Shown here: piece after piece, positions 12,501 to 21,700 of the stretch
Position numbering within the stretch: position 1 is the stretch's first letter
Layout of the letters: the number at the start of each line of letters is the position of its first letter
NCBI GenBank assembly: GCA_030248215.1
Contig: JASANG010001108.1
Coordinates: 62,001 to 126,000, forward strand
Reading direction: 5' to 3'
Length of the DNA: 64,000 nucleotides
Origin: Enoplolaimus lenunculus
Taxonomy: Eukaryota; Nematoda; Enoplea; Enoplida; Thoracostomopsidae
The notes under the pieces: generated by a model
Databases searched by the model: none
What the model saw: only the letters and a program-made list of their open reading frames with translations
Told to the model about the DNA's origin: nothing
Translations under genes and position numbers: made by a program

Positions 12501-13701
12501 CCAATATTTAAAACGAATCGCGCTCAACACATAAATTTTGTCAAACTTTCCAAAATTTAACTACCGAAATTGCCGGAACCTCCGGCAAAAATTCTATCGA
12601 AGTCGGAGCTTGAGCAGGCGGTCAATTTTCTGCCGGAAGCGTATGCAGACCTCTAGCGGGTTATATATATGCACCAGGCTACAACCAGGGGTCTGCTTCC
12701 GGCTCTGGCTCCGTCAGAAAATCGGCATCCGGCTCCGGCTGTGGTAGAATTTTTGCCGAAAATTCCGGCAATTTCGGTAGTAAAATGTTGCATAATTTTC
12801 TTAATAATGGAAGTGATATATCTTCTCTATAAATTTGTGGAAAGACAAAAAATCGCATTTTTAGCAGACATTGCATATTAAATATACCTCCTAGATCGTA
12901 AAGTGGAAAATTATTCATGACATTCTACATATACCCTTCCGAACTAGGAATTCTGACCACGCACTTGTTTCTGATTAATACCTTTTCTTCTTCGCTTTGC
13001 AAAAGTCCTTCACGTCTTCCGTACTCAACAACATAAACGAGCAGACGCTGGACGCGGCCCCACCCGTAATTTTCGTCTCGTCGTTTTTGCTGTTGATTCA
13101 AAATTTCGTATTGCACAATTCGTTGTTCAACAGTATCTTCTTCGAGTATCGCTTCGTCTGTCGTCGGCTCCAGATCAACGTGCGTTGCGGCATTTTCAAT
13201 GCGATGTTTTTTCTTTTTCTTCTTCTTTTTCTTCTTTTTCTTTTCTCCATTTTCGTTTTTCTTCTTTTTCTTTTCTTTACTTTCTTTCGTCGCGTCCGCG
13301 TTTTCGTTGCTGTTGTTGTCGTGTTGTTGATTAGCATCGTTGTTGGCGTCGTATTCTTGGTTTATTTCTGTTTCACTTTTCTTCTTTTTCTTTTCTTTCT
13401 TTTCTTTTTTCTTCTTTTTGTCACGATTGTCTTGTTGTTGTTTCATTTCTTCGTGGATAGCTTGATGGTGTTCAGCTGAGGATACGTTTGTAGTTTCAAT
13501 GTGACTTTCTGTTTCTACGTTGGGAAGATCACAACGTATTATGTTTTCTGTTGTATGTTGTATTATGTTCTTATTGTTTTTGTTGCTTTTGTTTCGTTTT
13601 TTCTTTCTTACAGGTTTTTGTACACTTGCACCAGGTTCCGTTTTGTTAAATGACGATTTGGAGTCGTCAATAATTTCAAATTTATGCGACGTGTCACACA
13701 T
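1..13701 (-). CDS. stum: Stum/SPEC3-domain membrane protein, repeated lysine-rich modules (3' end off window)
   Basis: Six exons joined in phase on the minus strand: 13701-12982, 11892-11784, 11410-11315, 10310-10122, 5484-5356 and 543 to the left edge. All junctions are GT-AG and the frame stays open throughout. Exon 1 (240 codons) starts MCDTSHKF and is extremely lysine-rich, then carries RRDENYGWGRVQR and ends LLQSEEEK. Exon 2 is a charged coil. Exons 3-4 encode the SPEC3/Stum domain: AIPHLPRSLAVICLVVN, then VAPGLGTILSG, then a hydrophobic stretch with MGWFWSIAWGF. Exon 5 is a basic amphipathic stretch ([22 protein letters not shown]). Exon 6 is again lysine-rich and reaches PRDENYGWCRIQR at the edge, repeating the exon 1 module. 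Drosophila Stum is needed for mechanosensing in proprioceptive neurons, and sea urchin Spec3 is linked to cilia; a similar role here is inference. The domain call is by eye from the PGLG and WxWSIxWG signatures. Introns 4 and 5 (4.6 and 4.8 kb) are packed with repeats. An alternative is two tandem genes, but the exon 5 to 6 phase fits one transcript. Confidence 0.82.
940..1120 (+). mobile_element. Diverged TTAA MITE with tRNA-like segment
   Basis: Aligns by eye with the three better copies of the tRNA-bearing TTAA family. It keeps CGTATACACATG, CCCACAAGACGT, a CTCGAGCG stretch, AGCTCCTGTAGCTGAG, a B-box-like GCGTTCGATTCC and an end reading TTCATGCGTGAAATGATTAA. It is the most decayed copy, and its left end cannot be placed. 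Confidence 0.45.
1124..1319. mobile_element. hAT-like MITE with TTAGGC-like core
   Basis: Starts GGCCAGTGTTACTTTAAGG and ends CCCACATGGGCC, an imperfect terminal inverted repeat. The core holds runs of CCTAAG, that is TTAGGC on the other strand, then ATGTAATCTAGA and CCACCAGAAA, which recur in sister copies. No exact target duplication is visible. Confidence 0.55.
1600..2085. mobile_element. hAT-like MITE with 8-bp target duplication, split by a TTAA element
   Basis: Termini GGTCAATGTTACTTTTAAGG and TAAATGTAACATGGGCC. Flanks ACAATTTG (left) and ACAATTCG (right) are a 7-of-8 target duplication, as made by hAT transposases. The CCTAAG core lies right of 1958. The interval 1633-1958 is a later insertion of the tRNA-bearing TTAA family. 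Confidence 0.65.
1633..1958 (+). mobile_element. TTAA (piggyBac-type) MITE carrying tRNA-Gly-like sequence, composite copy
   Basis: Two TTAA-bounded units lie side by side. A short remnant (1633-1678) keeps only the two ends. A second copy (about 1702-1958) has the tRNA-like part at 1840-1910 and ends GAAAGGGTTAA. The tRNA-like part has an A-box-like TAGCTGAGTGGTGATGG, CGCCTCCCACGCC resembling a Gly-CCC anticodon arm, and a B box GAGTTCGAATCC. The flanks of the acceptor stem do not pair, so it is not a functional tRNA gene. Confidence 0.65.
2312..2526. mobile_element. Palindromic MITE, TATTCTCAAATGTG family
   Basis: Left end GGATCCTATTCTCAAATGTG, right end ATTTGAGAATACGGGCC. Inside each end a related inverted block reads AACTATCA...GATAGGTG. 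Sister copies lie at 43594-43813, 61037-61258 and, in part, in ATP7 introns 19 and 23. Confidence 0.55.
2722..2944. mobile_element. TA-flanked MITE, CACTGTAAATT family
   Basis: Ends CACTGTAAATTCC and GGAATTTACAGTG with TA on the left and TG on the right. The interior is built from GAGTTGA / TCAACTC words. A TA duplication and CACTG ends fit a Tc1/mariner-type origin. No coding capacity. Confidence 0.6.
2996..3208. mobile_element. TA-flanked MITE, CACTGCAAAAAATGG family
   Basis: Ends CACTGCAGAAAATGGTGAG and CTCACCATTCTTTGCAGTG, flanked by TA on both sides. The inverted ends extend through GAGTCAAATT and the CTACGG / GTAGTC words. Sister copies at 13868-14077 and 34616-34951. Confidence 0.65.
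4038..4365. mobile_element. hAT-like MITE with TTAGGC-like core
   Basis: Termini GGCCCATGTATAGAACG and TGTTCTATACATGGGCC. The core has about 200 bases of CCTAAG / CGTAAG units in two sub-blocks. No clear target duplication. Confidence 0.6.
5079..5334. mobile_element. TA-flanked MITE next to Stum exon 5, with an empty-site paralogue
   Basis: Ends CACTGTAAATTGC and GAATTTACAGTG with TA on both sides (5077-5078 and 5335-5336). It sits 21 bases left of exon 5. The paralogous piece at 19449-19601 lacks it: there the flanks AAAAACTT and CTTACA meet directly, as an unoccupied site would. Confidence 0.75.
6325..7985. repeat. 8-bp tandem array (GGGACAGY)n, about 1.66 kb
   Basis: About 200 copies of GGGACAGC / GGGACAGT, mostly alternating, with scattered one-base variants. 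A hAT-like left terminus (GGCCCATACGCTGAGGG) begins at 6294. On the right the array meets GGCCCATGTTACTATTAGG at 7988 and a right-type end ACATGGGCC at about 8253. Because 8 is not a multiple of 3 and the unit yields no stop on the minus strand, all three minus frames stay open for 500-600 codons as an 8-residue repeat (CPTVPLSH-like). This is not evidence of coding. Confidence 0.85.
9367..9630. repeat. Second (GGGACAGY)n array with the same left flank
   Basis: Begins GGTCCATGTTACGCTGAGGG, then TCGTCCCGCT, then about 230 bases of GGGACAG units. The shared flank with the 6.3 kb array shows that both are copies of one mobile element. The right terminus is missing. Confidence 0.7.
9810..10019. 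mobile_element. hAT-like MITE with TTAGGC-like core
   Basis: Termini GGCCCATGTAAAGATCAGG and TTAAGCATTGGCC. The core contains TAGGCTTACGCTTAGG runs. It lies in Stum-like intron 4, close to exon 4. Confidence 0.55.
10377..10744. mobile_element. hAT-like MITE with nested TA MITE
   Basis: Termini GGCCCGTGTAAAGATCAG and TCTATACATTGGCC. Flanks CAAATTTT and TAAATTTT are a 7-of-8 target duplication. A CACTGTAAATT-family TA MITE occupies 10403-10580 inside it, so the hAT-like copy is the older one. It lies in Stum-like intron 3. Confidence 0.65.
10403..10580. mobile_element. TA-type MITE (CACTGTAAATT family) nested in a hAT-like MITE
   Basis: Ends CACTGTAAATTTCAGTGAG and CATTGGAATTAACAGTG, with GAGTTGA / TCAACTC words inside. 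The host element is continuous on either side. Confidence 0.55.
10928..11170 (+). mobile_element. Possible tRNA-derived SINE in Stum-like intron 3
   Basis: A tRNA-like head (A-box-like GCGGTACAGTGGTAG near 10938, weak B-box-like GGAATTTCGATCC near 10978) is followed by about 170 bases of unrelated body ending near a T run. The head does not fold as a full tRNA. Assignment as a SINE is inference from the head-plus-body layout. Confidence 0.4.
12982..13701 (-). CDS. Stum-like gene, exon 1 (lysine-rich N-terminal module)
   Basis: This is the first coding exon of the minus-strand Stum-like gene. The ATG at 13699-13701 is the only upstream Met in frame. The exon closes at 12982 with donor AAG|GTATTA, phase 0, joining K-K-Q of the next exon. 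Reading past the donor meets a stop at 12925, so the open frame alone would suggest a 258-aa protein; the splice is preferred because it leads in frame into the SPEC3 domain. The composition is Lys/Glu/Asn/Gln-rich with several K runs from AAA/AAG codons, so the segment is probably disordered or a charged coil. Confidence 0.75.
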
Positions 13702-13867
13702 AATTTTTACCGTTTTAAAAACAATTGTTAGAAAATTATTATTTTTGCTAATCTATTTAGTGAAATTTCATATCTGAAGTAACGAAAGTTTTCTAATAAA
13801 AAATTGTTATAAAGCAGGGTATAAACGGATAGCGAAAACGTAAACGGAAAATAGATAGACAAGTATA

Positions 13868-14077
13868 CACTGCAAAAAATGGTGAGTCAAATTGACTCCC
13901 TCCGAAATAGGCTCTACGGGACTACACAAACTGAGTCAAAATTCGACTCCACCCGAGTCAAACGTGCGATTTAGCGAGTCAAATTTGATTCTATTGGAGT
14001 CAAATTTGGCTCAGTTTGTGTAGTCCCGTAGAGCCTATTTCGGAGAGAGTCAATTTGACTCACCATTTTTTGCAGTG
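13868..14077. mobile_element. TA-flanked MITE, CACTGCAAAAAATGG family
   Basis: Nearly perfect long inverted repeat: CACTGCAAAAAATGGTGAG at one end and CTCACCATTTTTTGCAGTG at the other, with TA on both sides. It is the best-preserved of the three copies. It lies just upstream of the Stum-like start codon. Confidence 0.7.
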
Positions 14078-14593
14078 TACATTTCGAAAATGTTTTATGT
14101 TTCTGCCAACAGGAATGCATATATTCACCGGTCTTTCAAAATTCTTAAAGAAAAAATTGCGGATGCATCGGAATTTTTAAGATTTTGGAAGAATTTCATA
14201 TTTGTATATTTCGATTCGAACAATTACAGACTATCTGTAATAAAAATTGTGAGATACATACGTGATTTATAACTATTTTAAACGTAAAAATACAGTTATT
14301 TAGTTAAAATCAACTCACTGGGATTTACTGTGCTATTTTTTTACAAATATTGACCTTTGACAAAGTACCGCAAACGGAACGAGCTAGAAGCTTCAAGTAG
14401 ATTTTAGTATTACATAACGTACGTTGTAAAATTCCAGTGAGTTGATTTTAACCTAGACTGAGCTGAATCCATTCAGAAGCCAGAGCTACAGCCGAAAGCG
14501 AATCATTCTGTCTTACTTTATAGAAAATACAGATTCAAAATTTTGCGTTCACTACGTTTAACATCTATCCAATCTATGTAAAAGACCGCCGAA

Positions 14594-14840
14594 CACTGTA
14601 AACTCTGATGAGTTGATCACTCAATTCGAAGAGCGAGTTCACTTCTAGTTAATTTTGAGTTAATAAACATGAAATATCAACTCACTCTTAGCCGACTTAT
14701 AGTTGCGGATGAGTTGACTAACTCAGAATGAGTTCAATCAATTCAGAATTCTGAGTTCTGAAATACCCAATTCAGAGCTCAAGTTTCTGAGAGCATTCAA
14801 CTCATTCTAAGTTGAAATCAACACACTAGAATTTACAGTG
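14594..14840. mobile_element. TA-type MITE, CACTGTAAATT family
   Basis: Ends CACTGTAAACTCTGATGAG and CACTAGAATTTACAGTG, with many GAGTTGA / CAACTCA words between. The TA flank is present on the right (TATG), and the left flank is AA. Confidence 0.5.
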
Positions 14841-15730
14841 TATGCGGTAAAATAAATCCCTTATATTGACACATTAAAGGTTTTTCTGTTAGGTTACAGG
14901 AGAACATTAAAAATGAAGAATAGTAGATATCAAAATTTCTTTGCCAAATCGGTGTAAAACGATCTGTGCAAAAAGCACAAATGGAGAATAAAAAATATAT
15001 TGAAAACCTGTGCAGGTAGATGTTTCACAGACTGAAACGTGCACACGGCAATTCTTTTGATTTATTATACAGTTAATTGTTACCAAATTGATCCGTAGTG
15101 CTTTCAAATCTGATTTTAAAAGTGACCACGCGACTTGATTTTCGGTTCTAATAAGCTCCATGGTAATTCTAGCAATTCTTTGTTATTTCATGCATTCATG
15201 AAAAGGACGGCTCATTAAAATTATAGTAGGCACAGTTTCGTCCAAAACCGTGCACATCGAAGGGAACGTGACAGAGGGTAATATATAACATGAGCGCAAG
15301 GATAACCAGTTCTGCATAACAACGTGGCGTATATTCTCTGCTCGTGTGGCAAACTACATAGAAAACGATTTTTTACCACCAATAACAAAACAAGCAGCGC
15401 TACTATGCATTAAAGGTTTAGTAAACTTAGGCTTCATACCTAAGATTATTTTTATGTTTAATTTTGGGCTTAAACTTGGGTTTACTTTTAGTTCGACACT
15501 CAGGAGTCGTAAAGCAAAAAATTCGAAAAAACGAACGCTTTTAGAAAAGAAAATTGTTGAATATGTTGTAATAATAATTTACGTAGCTAGTGGCAATCAG
15601 CATATATTTTAGTACTGTAAACAATAGGAGTGCGCAATGTTAGGAACGATAGAGATAAGGATTTGTACGTGGGCTTGTTTGTCAATACCACTAAATGCTT
15701 TTGTTACGTTTGTCCAGAGCTTATACCTAT

Positions 15731-15777
15731 TTCTAGTAATTTTGCATTACATGCCTAATGGAAAACTTGACTCGTGA
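15731..15777 (+). promoter_or_regulatory. ATP7 5' leader: acceptor-like site and overlapping upstream ORF
   Basis: TTTCTAG at 15730-15736 could be a 3' splice site for a 5'-UTR intron or for a spliced leader. An upstream ATG at 15751 opens nine codons that end at 15777 and overlap the main ATG (15758) in another frame. Whether either is used cannot be told from sequence. Confidence 0.3.
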
Positions 15778-18700
15778 AAATCCTTATCAAATTTCTCGAA
15801 TTGAAATCGATGGCATGACGTGCAACTCTTGTGTATCTACAATTGAAACAGCTGTTCGACAACGTCATGAGACGGTTTATTCTATTCAGGTGCGTTCGTG
15901 ATTTTTTGCTTAATTTTTAATTGCATACAATCCTTGAAGTCGTTAGTTATTGCTTTAAATGTGTAGTATGCTTAAATTTAAGGTTTTCTTCTTGGCTTAG
16001 TGTATTATGTTTGTGCGGATTTGTTAAATCATTTTGTTACGTCAATCATAGAGCTTTATCAATACTGTATGAGACGTAGGTAGCTCAGTTTTGTTTATGC
16101 TTATATTTACGTATCAGGGATCAACCGGGCGTTAATGTTAAGAGTTCAATTTCGGAAGATAATTCTTATATAAAATATAAAACAAAATTTTCTGACCGCT
16201 AAAATCCAGGGGGTTTTCTAAAGCCTGTTAAAAGGTTTTTGTCCCCATAACCGTTCATACGGAATGTATTTGTTCCATTACTAATATGCCACCCATCCTG
16301 TAACGAATACGTACCGGAGCCGAACCGAATATTTAAGTGCATATACTGACGAAAAGTAAAACATAACATAATGTAGTACTGCATGCTATATGTTATAATG
16401 TTGCCACTGCAAGTGTCTTAGATTAACTGGGCGTATTGTAGTAGGTACTTATTTTAATCATTTCGAACACAGTTCAGAGTGATATCCGACAATGTAGAAT
16501 ATCGGAGCCGGATGTCTATTTTTTGTCTTAGCCGTATATCCGATTGCATCAATTACGTATTTAGGTATAAATCTATGTACGTACATATAAATTTAGTTTC
16601 AAGTTATGATACATATGTGGACTGTTGTTGTAGGTGTCACTGGTTCAGAAAATGGCTTTTATCGAGCATAAAATTAATGAACCAAGTGCGGAAAGTTTGA
16701 CGTTTTTAATCGACGATATTGGATTTGAAGCAAAACTGATAGATACTGAACACGTTTTGGATATTGACTTAAGTAAAACATAACGTATTATTATTATTAT
16801 TGGAAGCATATGTAAATTAAGTTTTTCTACCACACGATTTGGCGATTTCATGTTGTGGTTTTAACTATTTGATCTGTCCTGCAGTTATTTATTTATTCAT
16901 ACTTGCTAAGGCAACTTTCTAGTGGTGTGTATTTGCTCATGCCTTCTGCCATTTAAGGTGGCATGACGTGCAATTCATGTGTTGAGACGATTGAATCGAA
17001 ATTGAAATCTTTTGATGGTATACATTTCGTTCAAGTATTGCTTGTCGAAAAACGTGGACGAGTGCGTTATAACCCGAAAAAGGTAAACACTTCCAAGTAG
17101 TGATAATCTGGCAAGTTTTGATGGTGGTTTAAATTCGACGTTGTTAGAGTTCGCTCATTTGGAAACCTATTACTATCTGGCTCGTGGTATTTCATTTCAG
17201 AGTATAGCTCATTAAATTTGCGCGTTTCAGTTGATTCACGAAGTAAAAGAGAGAGAGATTGCTTGTTTTGTTTCGATATTTTGGATGCGCGCCTGACTTG
17301 GGTGTTTGATTATGAAATTTGTTTTCATTTTAGCACAGTCCTCATTCCATTGTTGATCTCGTTAACGAAACGGGTTTCGAAGCGGTCGTATCAGATTCAG
17401 GTAAAATATTTCCTATATCTGAGCCTATCTTTGGATAACCTTAGCAAATCGGAAATATACATTAGTTTTTGATTTCTCAATATTTTTACTATCTGATTGG
17501 TTTAGGATAAATTCTGCTGAGTAAATGAAAATAATTGATAATATCTTTAGCAAAGTTGTCATGCAGGAAATTTTGTTGTATATATAGTGGGACATTGTTT
17601 GTGATTATAAGAATGGAACAGCATATTGCAATAAAAATCGAACATTTACAAATGTCTGAGAAATAATAACAGAGCTTTAACGGCTTTTACAGTAATCGAA
17701 TCGTAGAAAATTTGGTACCAGTGAAAAGCCCGTTAAAACGCTACTAAAATGCCATGAATTTATTTTGCTGTTACACCCACATTCACGTTTTTGCAAATCT
17801 GCCGACCATTATTTTGGCAGGCTGTAAACGGTTAAATCAAAACCGTTAGCTTGTTGCGTTTGTACTATTGATTCGCACATATAAGAATCAATTTTTATTG
17901 GTCAGTTTGACGTTTGTCACGAAAAATTGAACTGAAAACCAAAAATGACCATAAGAAACTTTGTTTGTTAATACAATGGTTCGTATGGTCATTAAATGTG
18001 TAACTTAAAAGTTAATTTGTGTTTTAAATCATAATTCACGGTATTCTAGAAATCGCGCTTCCGCATATTTTCGTTAATTTCGGCAAGCTTCGTAGCCGCT
18101 ATCCAAAGATCTACCGGATGTCTGGTTCCGGTTTAATGTTCGACAAAAAATCGGCGTTCGTGTAATAGAAAACCTAGCTAACAATTTTCTAAACCAGTAA
18201 TCATATACTGGTCTGCAGTGCGCAAATTTAGAGTTCTGGTAGAAAACTTACTATCCGGCTCAGGTTTTGGTATCTGGTGAAATTAATATACCGTCGGTCC
18301 CAGGTATTAGCGAATGTAAGTACGTAATGTCAAGAATTATTATTTTGAGATTAGAAATTTCAAACGGTGGCCGTGGCGGACATCGTAGATTTTAAATGTA
18401 AACTCTATATTTTCAGAAAAACGATGTTTTAGCATGAAATTTTGCGCTTCAATAGAATATGAAATTAGGTTACATTTTATAGGTCATAAAAATTAGACTG
18501 AATAGCACAAACAACTCGAACGCAGGAAAATAATTTGGAACACGTAAGTAAGTAACAGACGGCTATGTTATGTGAAAATTTTTTAAAAAATAGCCGTTTT
18601 ATTTTAATTTTTATAAACATTGTTGTATATGCCTAGGTGAAAACAATTTGCAAAATACCCATTTCAGGGGGCGATCGGATAACAAATGCTGACGGAAACG

Positions 18701-21700
18701 GAGCTGGAGCCGGATAATCTGATAACCGGTCGGAGCCGGACTCGTATAATGAATTCAAATCTATTACTAGACTACATTTAAATATCAGAACGTAGCTTAC
18801 AATTCTTCCTTCCGTAGATTAAGCTACCCATAGTTTTTATGTGACAACTTTTAACATTTGGTGCTGATGCATACCCTATTCCACTATTCTATGTTTTTAT
18901 AACGTGCGTTCAGTTGCAGTATTCGCTTGGACAGTTTAACCTATTAGAAATTAATTTATTTTGAAAATTTTTGTTTTGTTTGCTGATGATCAAAAGATGA
19001 TCGAGACCGAGACTTTTCATGGCCGGTCTCCGCCAGTTCTTGGCTAGGATTAAAAGTATTATTTTTGCTTAGGTTTAGGCTTAGTTACGGACCCAATTTT
19101 TATGCTGTAGTTTGGGCTTAGCCTTAAGAATATTAGGAATATGCAGAGATATATATTCTGTTGCGCCCCTAGAATGACACTTGTCATTTATATCTGGTTT
19201 TCCAGCATTATTGTAACCCGATATAAATTGTGAACGTACACAGCTCCATGCAAACATTTACATTTCATGTGTGACAGAAAAAATATGTAAAAATAAGTCA
19301 ATTAGTTCGATGGTAGTTGACCTAAATATGAATGATGGTGTAAATTTTTGATGTTTTGAAAAAAATCCGGCAAGTCAAAATGCCGAAGCCGTGCGTCGAT
19401 TTTTAGCCGACGCCGGATATCTGGTCCCACGAACGACGTTCATAGGATGTTGCAGTTATATCAGTCTAAAAGCCTAAAAACTTTCTTACATGTGTGCTTA
19501 CTTTGTGAATTTTCTTTGATCAAATTTCTGACTTCACGACGATGCAGCAGTGTATTTTTAGTAATCGCCTTAAGCGCTGTGGTCGCAATTTCAGCTTTCT
19601 TCCCCCCCCAAAAAATTGTAATAATACAGCCGTCCGGCTCCGGTATTTTAATTTGCCGGATATTTTTAAAATCTTCAAAAAATTTATACCATCATTAGTA
19701 TTTATACCAAGTACCACCGAACTGTTGAGTTACTTTTACATATTTTTTCTGTCACACGTGTGTTGTAAATGTTTGCGTGTGATCGTGCACGTTCACAATC
19801 TTTATTGGGTTACAATGACGCTAGAAAACCAGATATAGATGACGAGTGTTTCATTAGGGGTGTAACAGAATATATCTCAGCATATTTCTATTATTCCTAA
19901 GGATAATCCTAAACTTCATCGAAAATATGGGTTTATCACTAAGCGTAAGCGTAAGCAAAAATAATAGCCTTAATCCTAACCAGGAATGGGCGGAGACCGG
20001 GTATGGAAAGTCTCGGTATCGGTCCACTTTTTGTCATAACCGGAAAAAGTTAAATTTTCAGAAGAAAGTATTTCCAATGGTTTTTTTCATAGTTTTTGTG
20101 TGTTTTCAGAATATCTGCTAATAATAATTGCGCAGCTATGAAAATTCATAGATTAAGAGCAAAATTTTATTCGTCAGACATTACTTGCTTCAACCATATT
20201 AACTTTTGCTTTTTACAGGACTACCAGCGTTTGCTGAATCCTCGACTTCTAGTGTCGGTTCCAAACCACAGATACTCAAATAACTGACACCTGCCAAAGC
20301 CAAATAACGTTGCCGAGACTTTGACCGAGACTGTTATCCCTGATCTTAGCCACCTTTGTTTTATAGTACCTACGGAAAACTGGAAGCCCTTAAAGGAACA
20401 TGGGTCAATCGAATATGGCAACGGAACGCAACGCTACAAAAACGTAGAATAGTGTAATAGGGTCGCTGTTATAGTGTTTAAAAAGGAATCTGCGTGAGAT
20501 GTTAGACTTTGTCACGTAAACAATTTGGCTACCTTAATCCACGGAACGAAGAATTGAAAGAAACATTCTGATATTTGAATGCAATCTAGTATTACATTTG
20601 AATTCATTATCCGGCTCCGGCCCGACATTAGATTATCCGGCTCCGTCAGTATTTGGTATCCGGTCGCACCCTGATATATCTATTTTTATGCGTATGTATT
20701 GTAAGTACTTTTGTGTTTATTTCAGGTGTTGTAAAAAACGCTATGGGCAGCTTGAATACTATTTCCCCAGTCATAGGTTATGATTCGCATGAAACTAAAC
20801 CGGCACTAGACGGCATAAAAGTGGAAAAAACGGTTAGTAATGTAACAATGTCAAGATTGTTCTATTTTTATAATTTTGCATGATAGGTCTACGGATTAAT
20901 ACAGCGATTTATATAATTATATTATTTATTGATATTTTAGCTTATGACCTGTGTATATTTTGCGTTGAAGGTGAACGTCGAAAAACATGTGTCAAAGCTA
21001 AAAAAGACAACATTTTCTGTTCGTGGAATGACATGCGCGTCATGTGTTGCCGGTATCGAAAAAGCCGTTGCAAAGCTTGACGGTAAGGTGTGTTTTTAGA
21101 CGAATGGTCGGATTACAATAGTGATAGATTTACTGTAATGATTTACAAGTAAGAGGCTTTGCAGAGATATTGATGATCGAATTTAAATTCACGTTATGTT
21201 TTTATACTTTGTTTATCAGTTCAATGTACTTTAAGATACTTTGTTTTTATTTTCAAATTATGCTAAATAAATTTAGGTTCTATGCATTAACGGCTTGTTT
21301 TGTTTTACAGGTGTATCGTCTGTTCTTGTGGCACTAATGGCTGGCAAAGCAGAAGTAATGTACGATTCAGAGTTGGTTTCGGCAGAACTGATAGCTAATG
21401 CAATTGATGATCTCGGTTTTGGAGTCAGTATTTTAAATGACGACGCAAGTGGAAGCTCAAAACTTGAAATATTGGCAAGTTCAGCAGTCAATCTTAAACA
21501 CCATTTTTCAGATTTTTTTCTGATTTTGATGTAATTTTATTCGATCTTACAAAAGGAATGCAAAATTCGCAGCAGATTACCATTGGCTTTCCAGAAAGAT
21601 AATCCTGCGTACGTCTCTGGGCCTTACTACGGCTCGATTTTTGTTTTTGTCGAATCTTATACAGTTTACCGATGAGTAATACGTATTAGGCTAGTGGTTT

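Larger units (their letters stand above)
13702..15757. other. Intergenic, shared upstream region of the Stum-like and ATP7 genes
   Basis: About 2 kb between divergent start codons. It holds TA MITEs at 13868-14077 and 14594-14840 plus partial copies near 14293-14331 and 14427-14480. Short open frames at 14907-15161 (minus) and 15346-15612 (plus) show no family features. No core promoter motif was convincing. Confidence 0.5.
17401..20725. other. ATP7 intron 4 (3.3 kb), with inverted repeat and captured Stum exon
   Basis: CCGG-rich element remnants lie at about 18060-18300, 18665-18770 and 20600-20680. The 18998-20025 inverted repeat is described separately. No further ATP7 exon is needed: exon 4 (17400) joins exon 5 (20726) in phase. 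Confidence 0.6.

Noticed and set aside
12997-13479. Plus-strand hydrophobic frames opposite the lysine-rich exon (also 5-501 and 37-335)
   Set aside because: Phe/Leu-rich frames are the expected antisense of AAA/AAG-rich coding sequence. The minus strand gives a spliced gene with a known domain.
14907-15612. Short frames of 84-88 codons in the Stum-ATP7 gap
   Set aside because: No family features, AT-rich codon use, and no splice partners in phase.
20219-20284. Possible ATP7 exon after TTTTTACAG reading [14 protein letters not shown]
   Set aside because: It reaches a stop after 21 codons without a good donor. The exon at 20726 joins exon 4 in the right phase and continues to the third metal domain.
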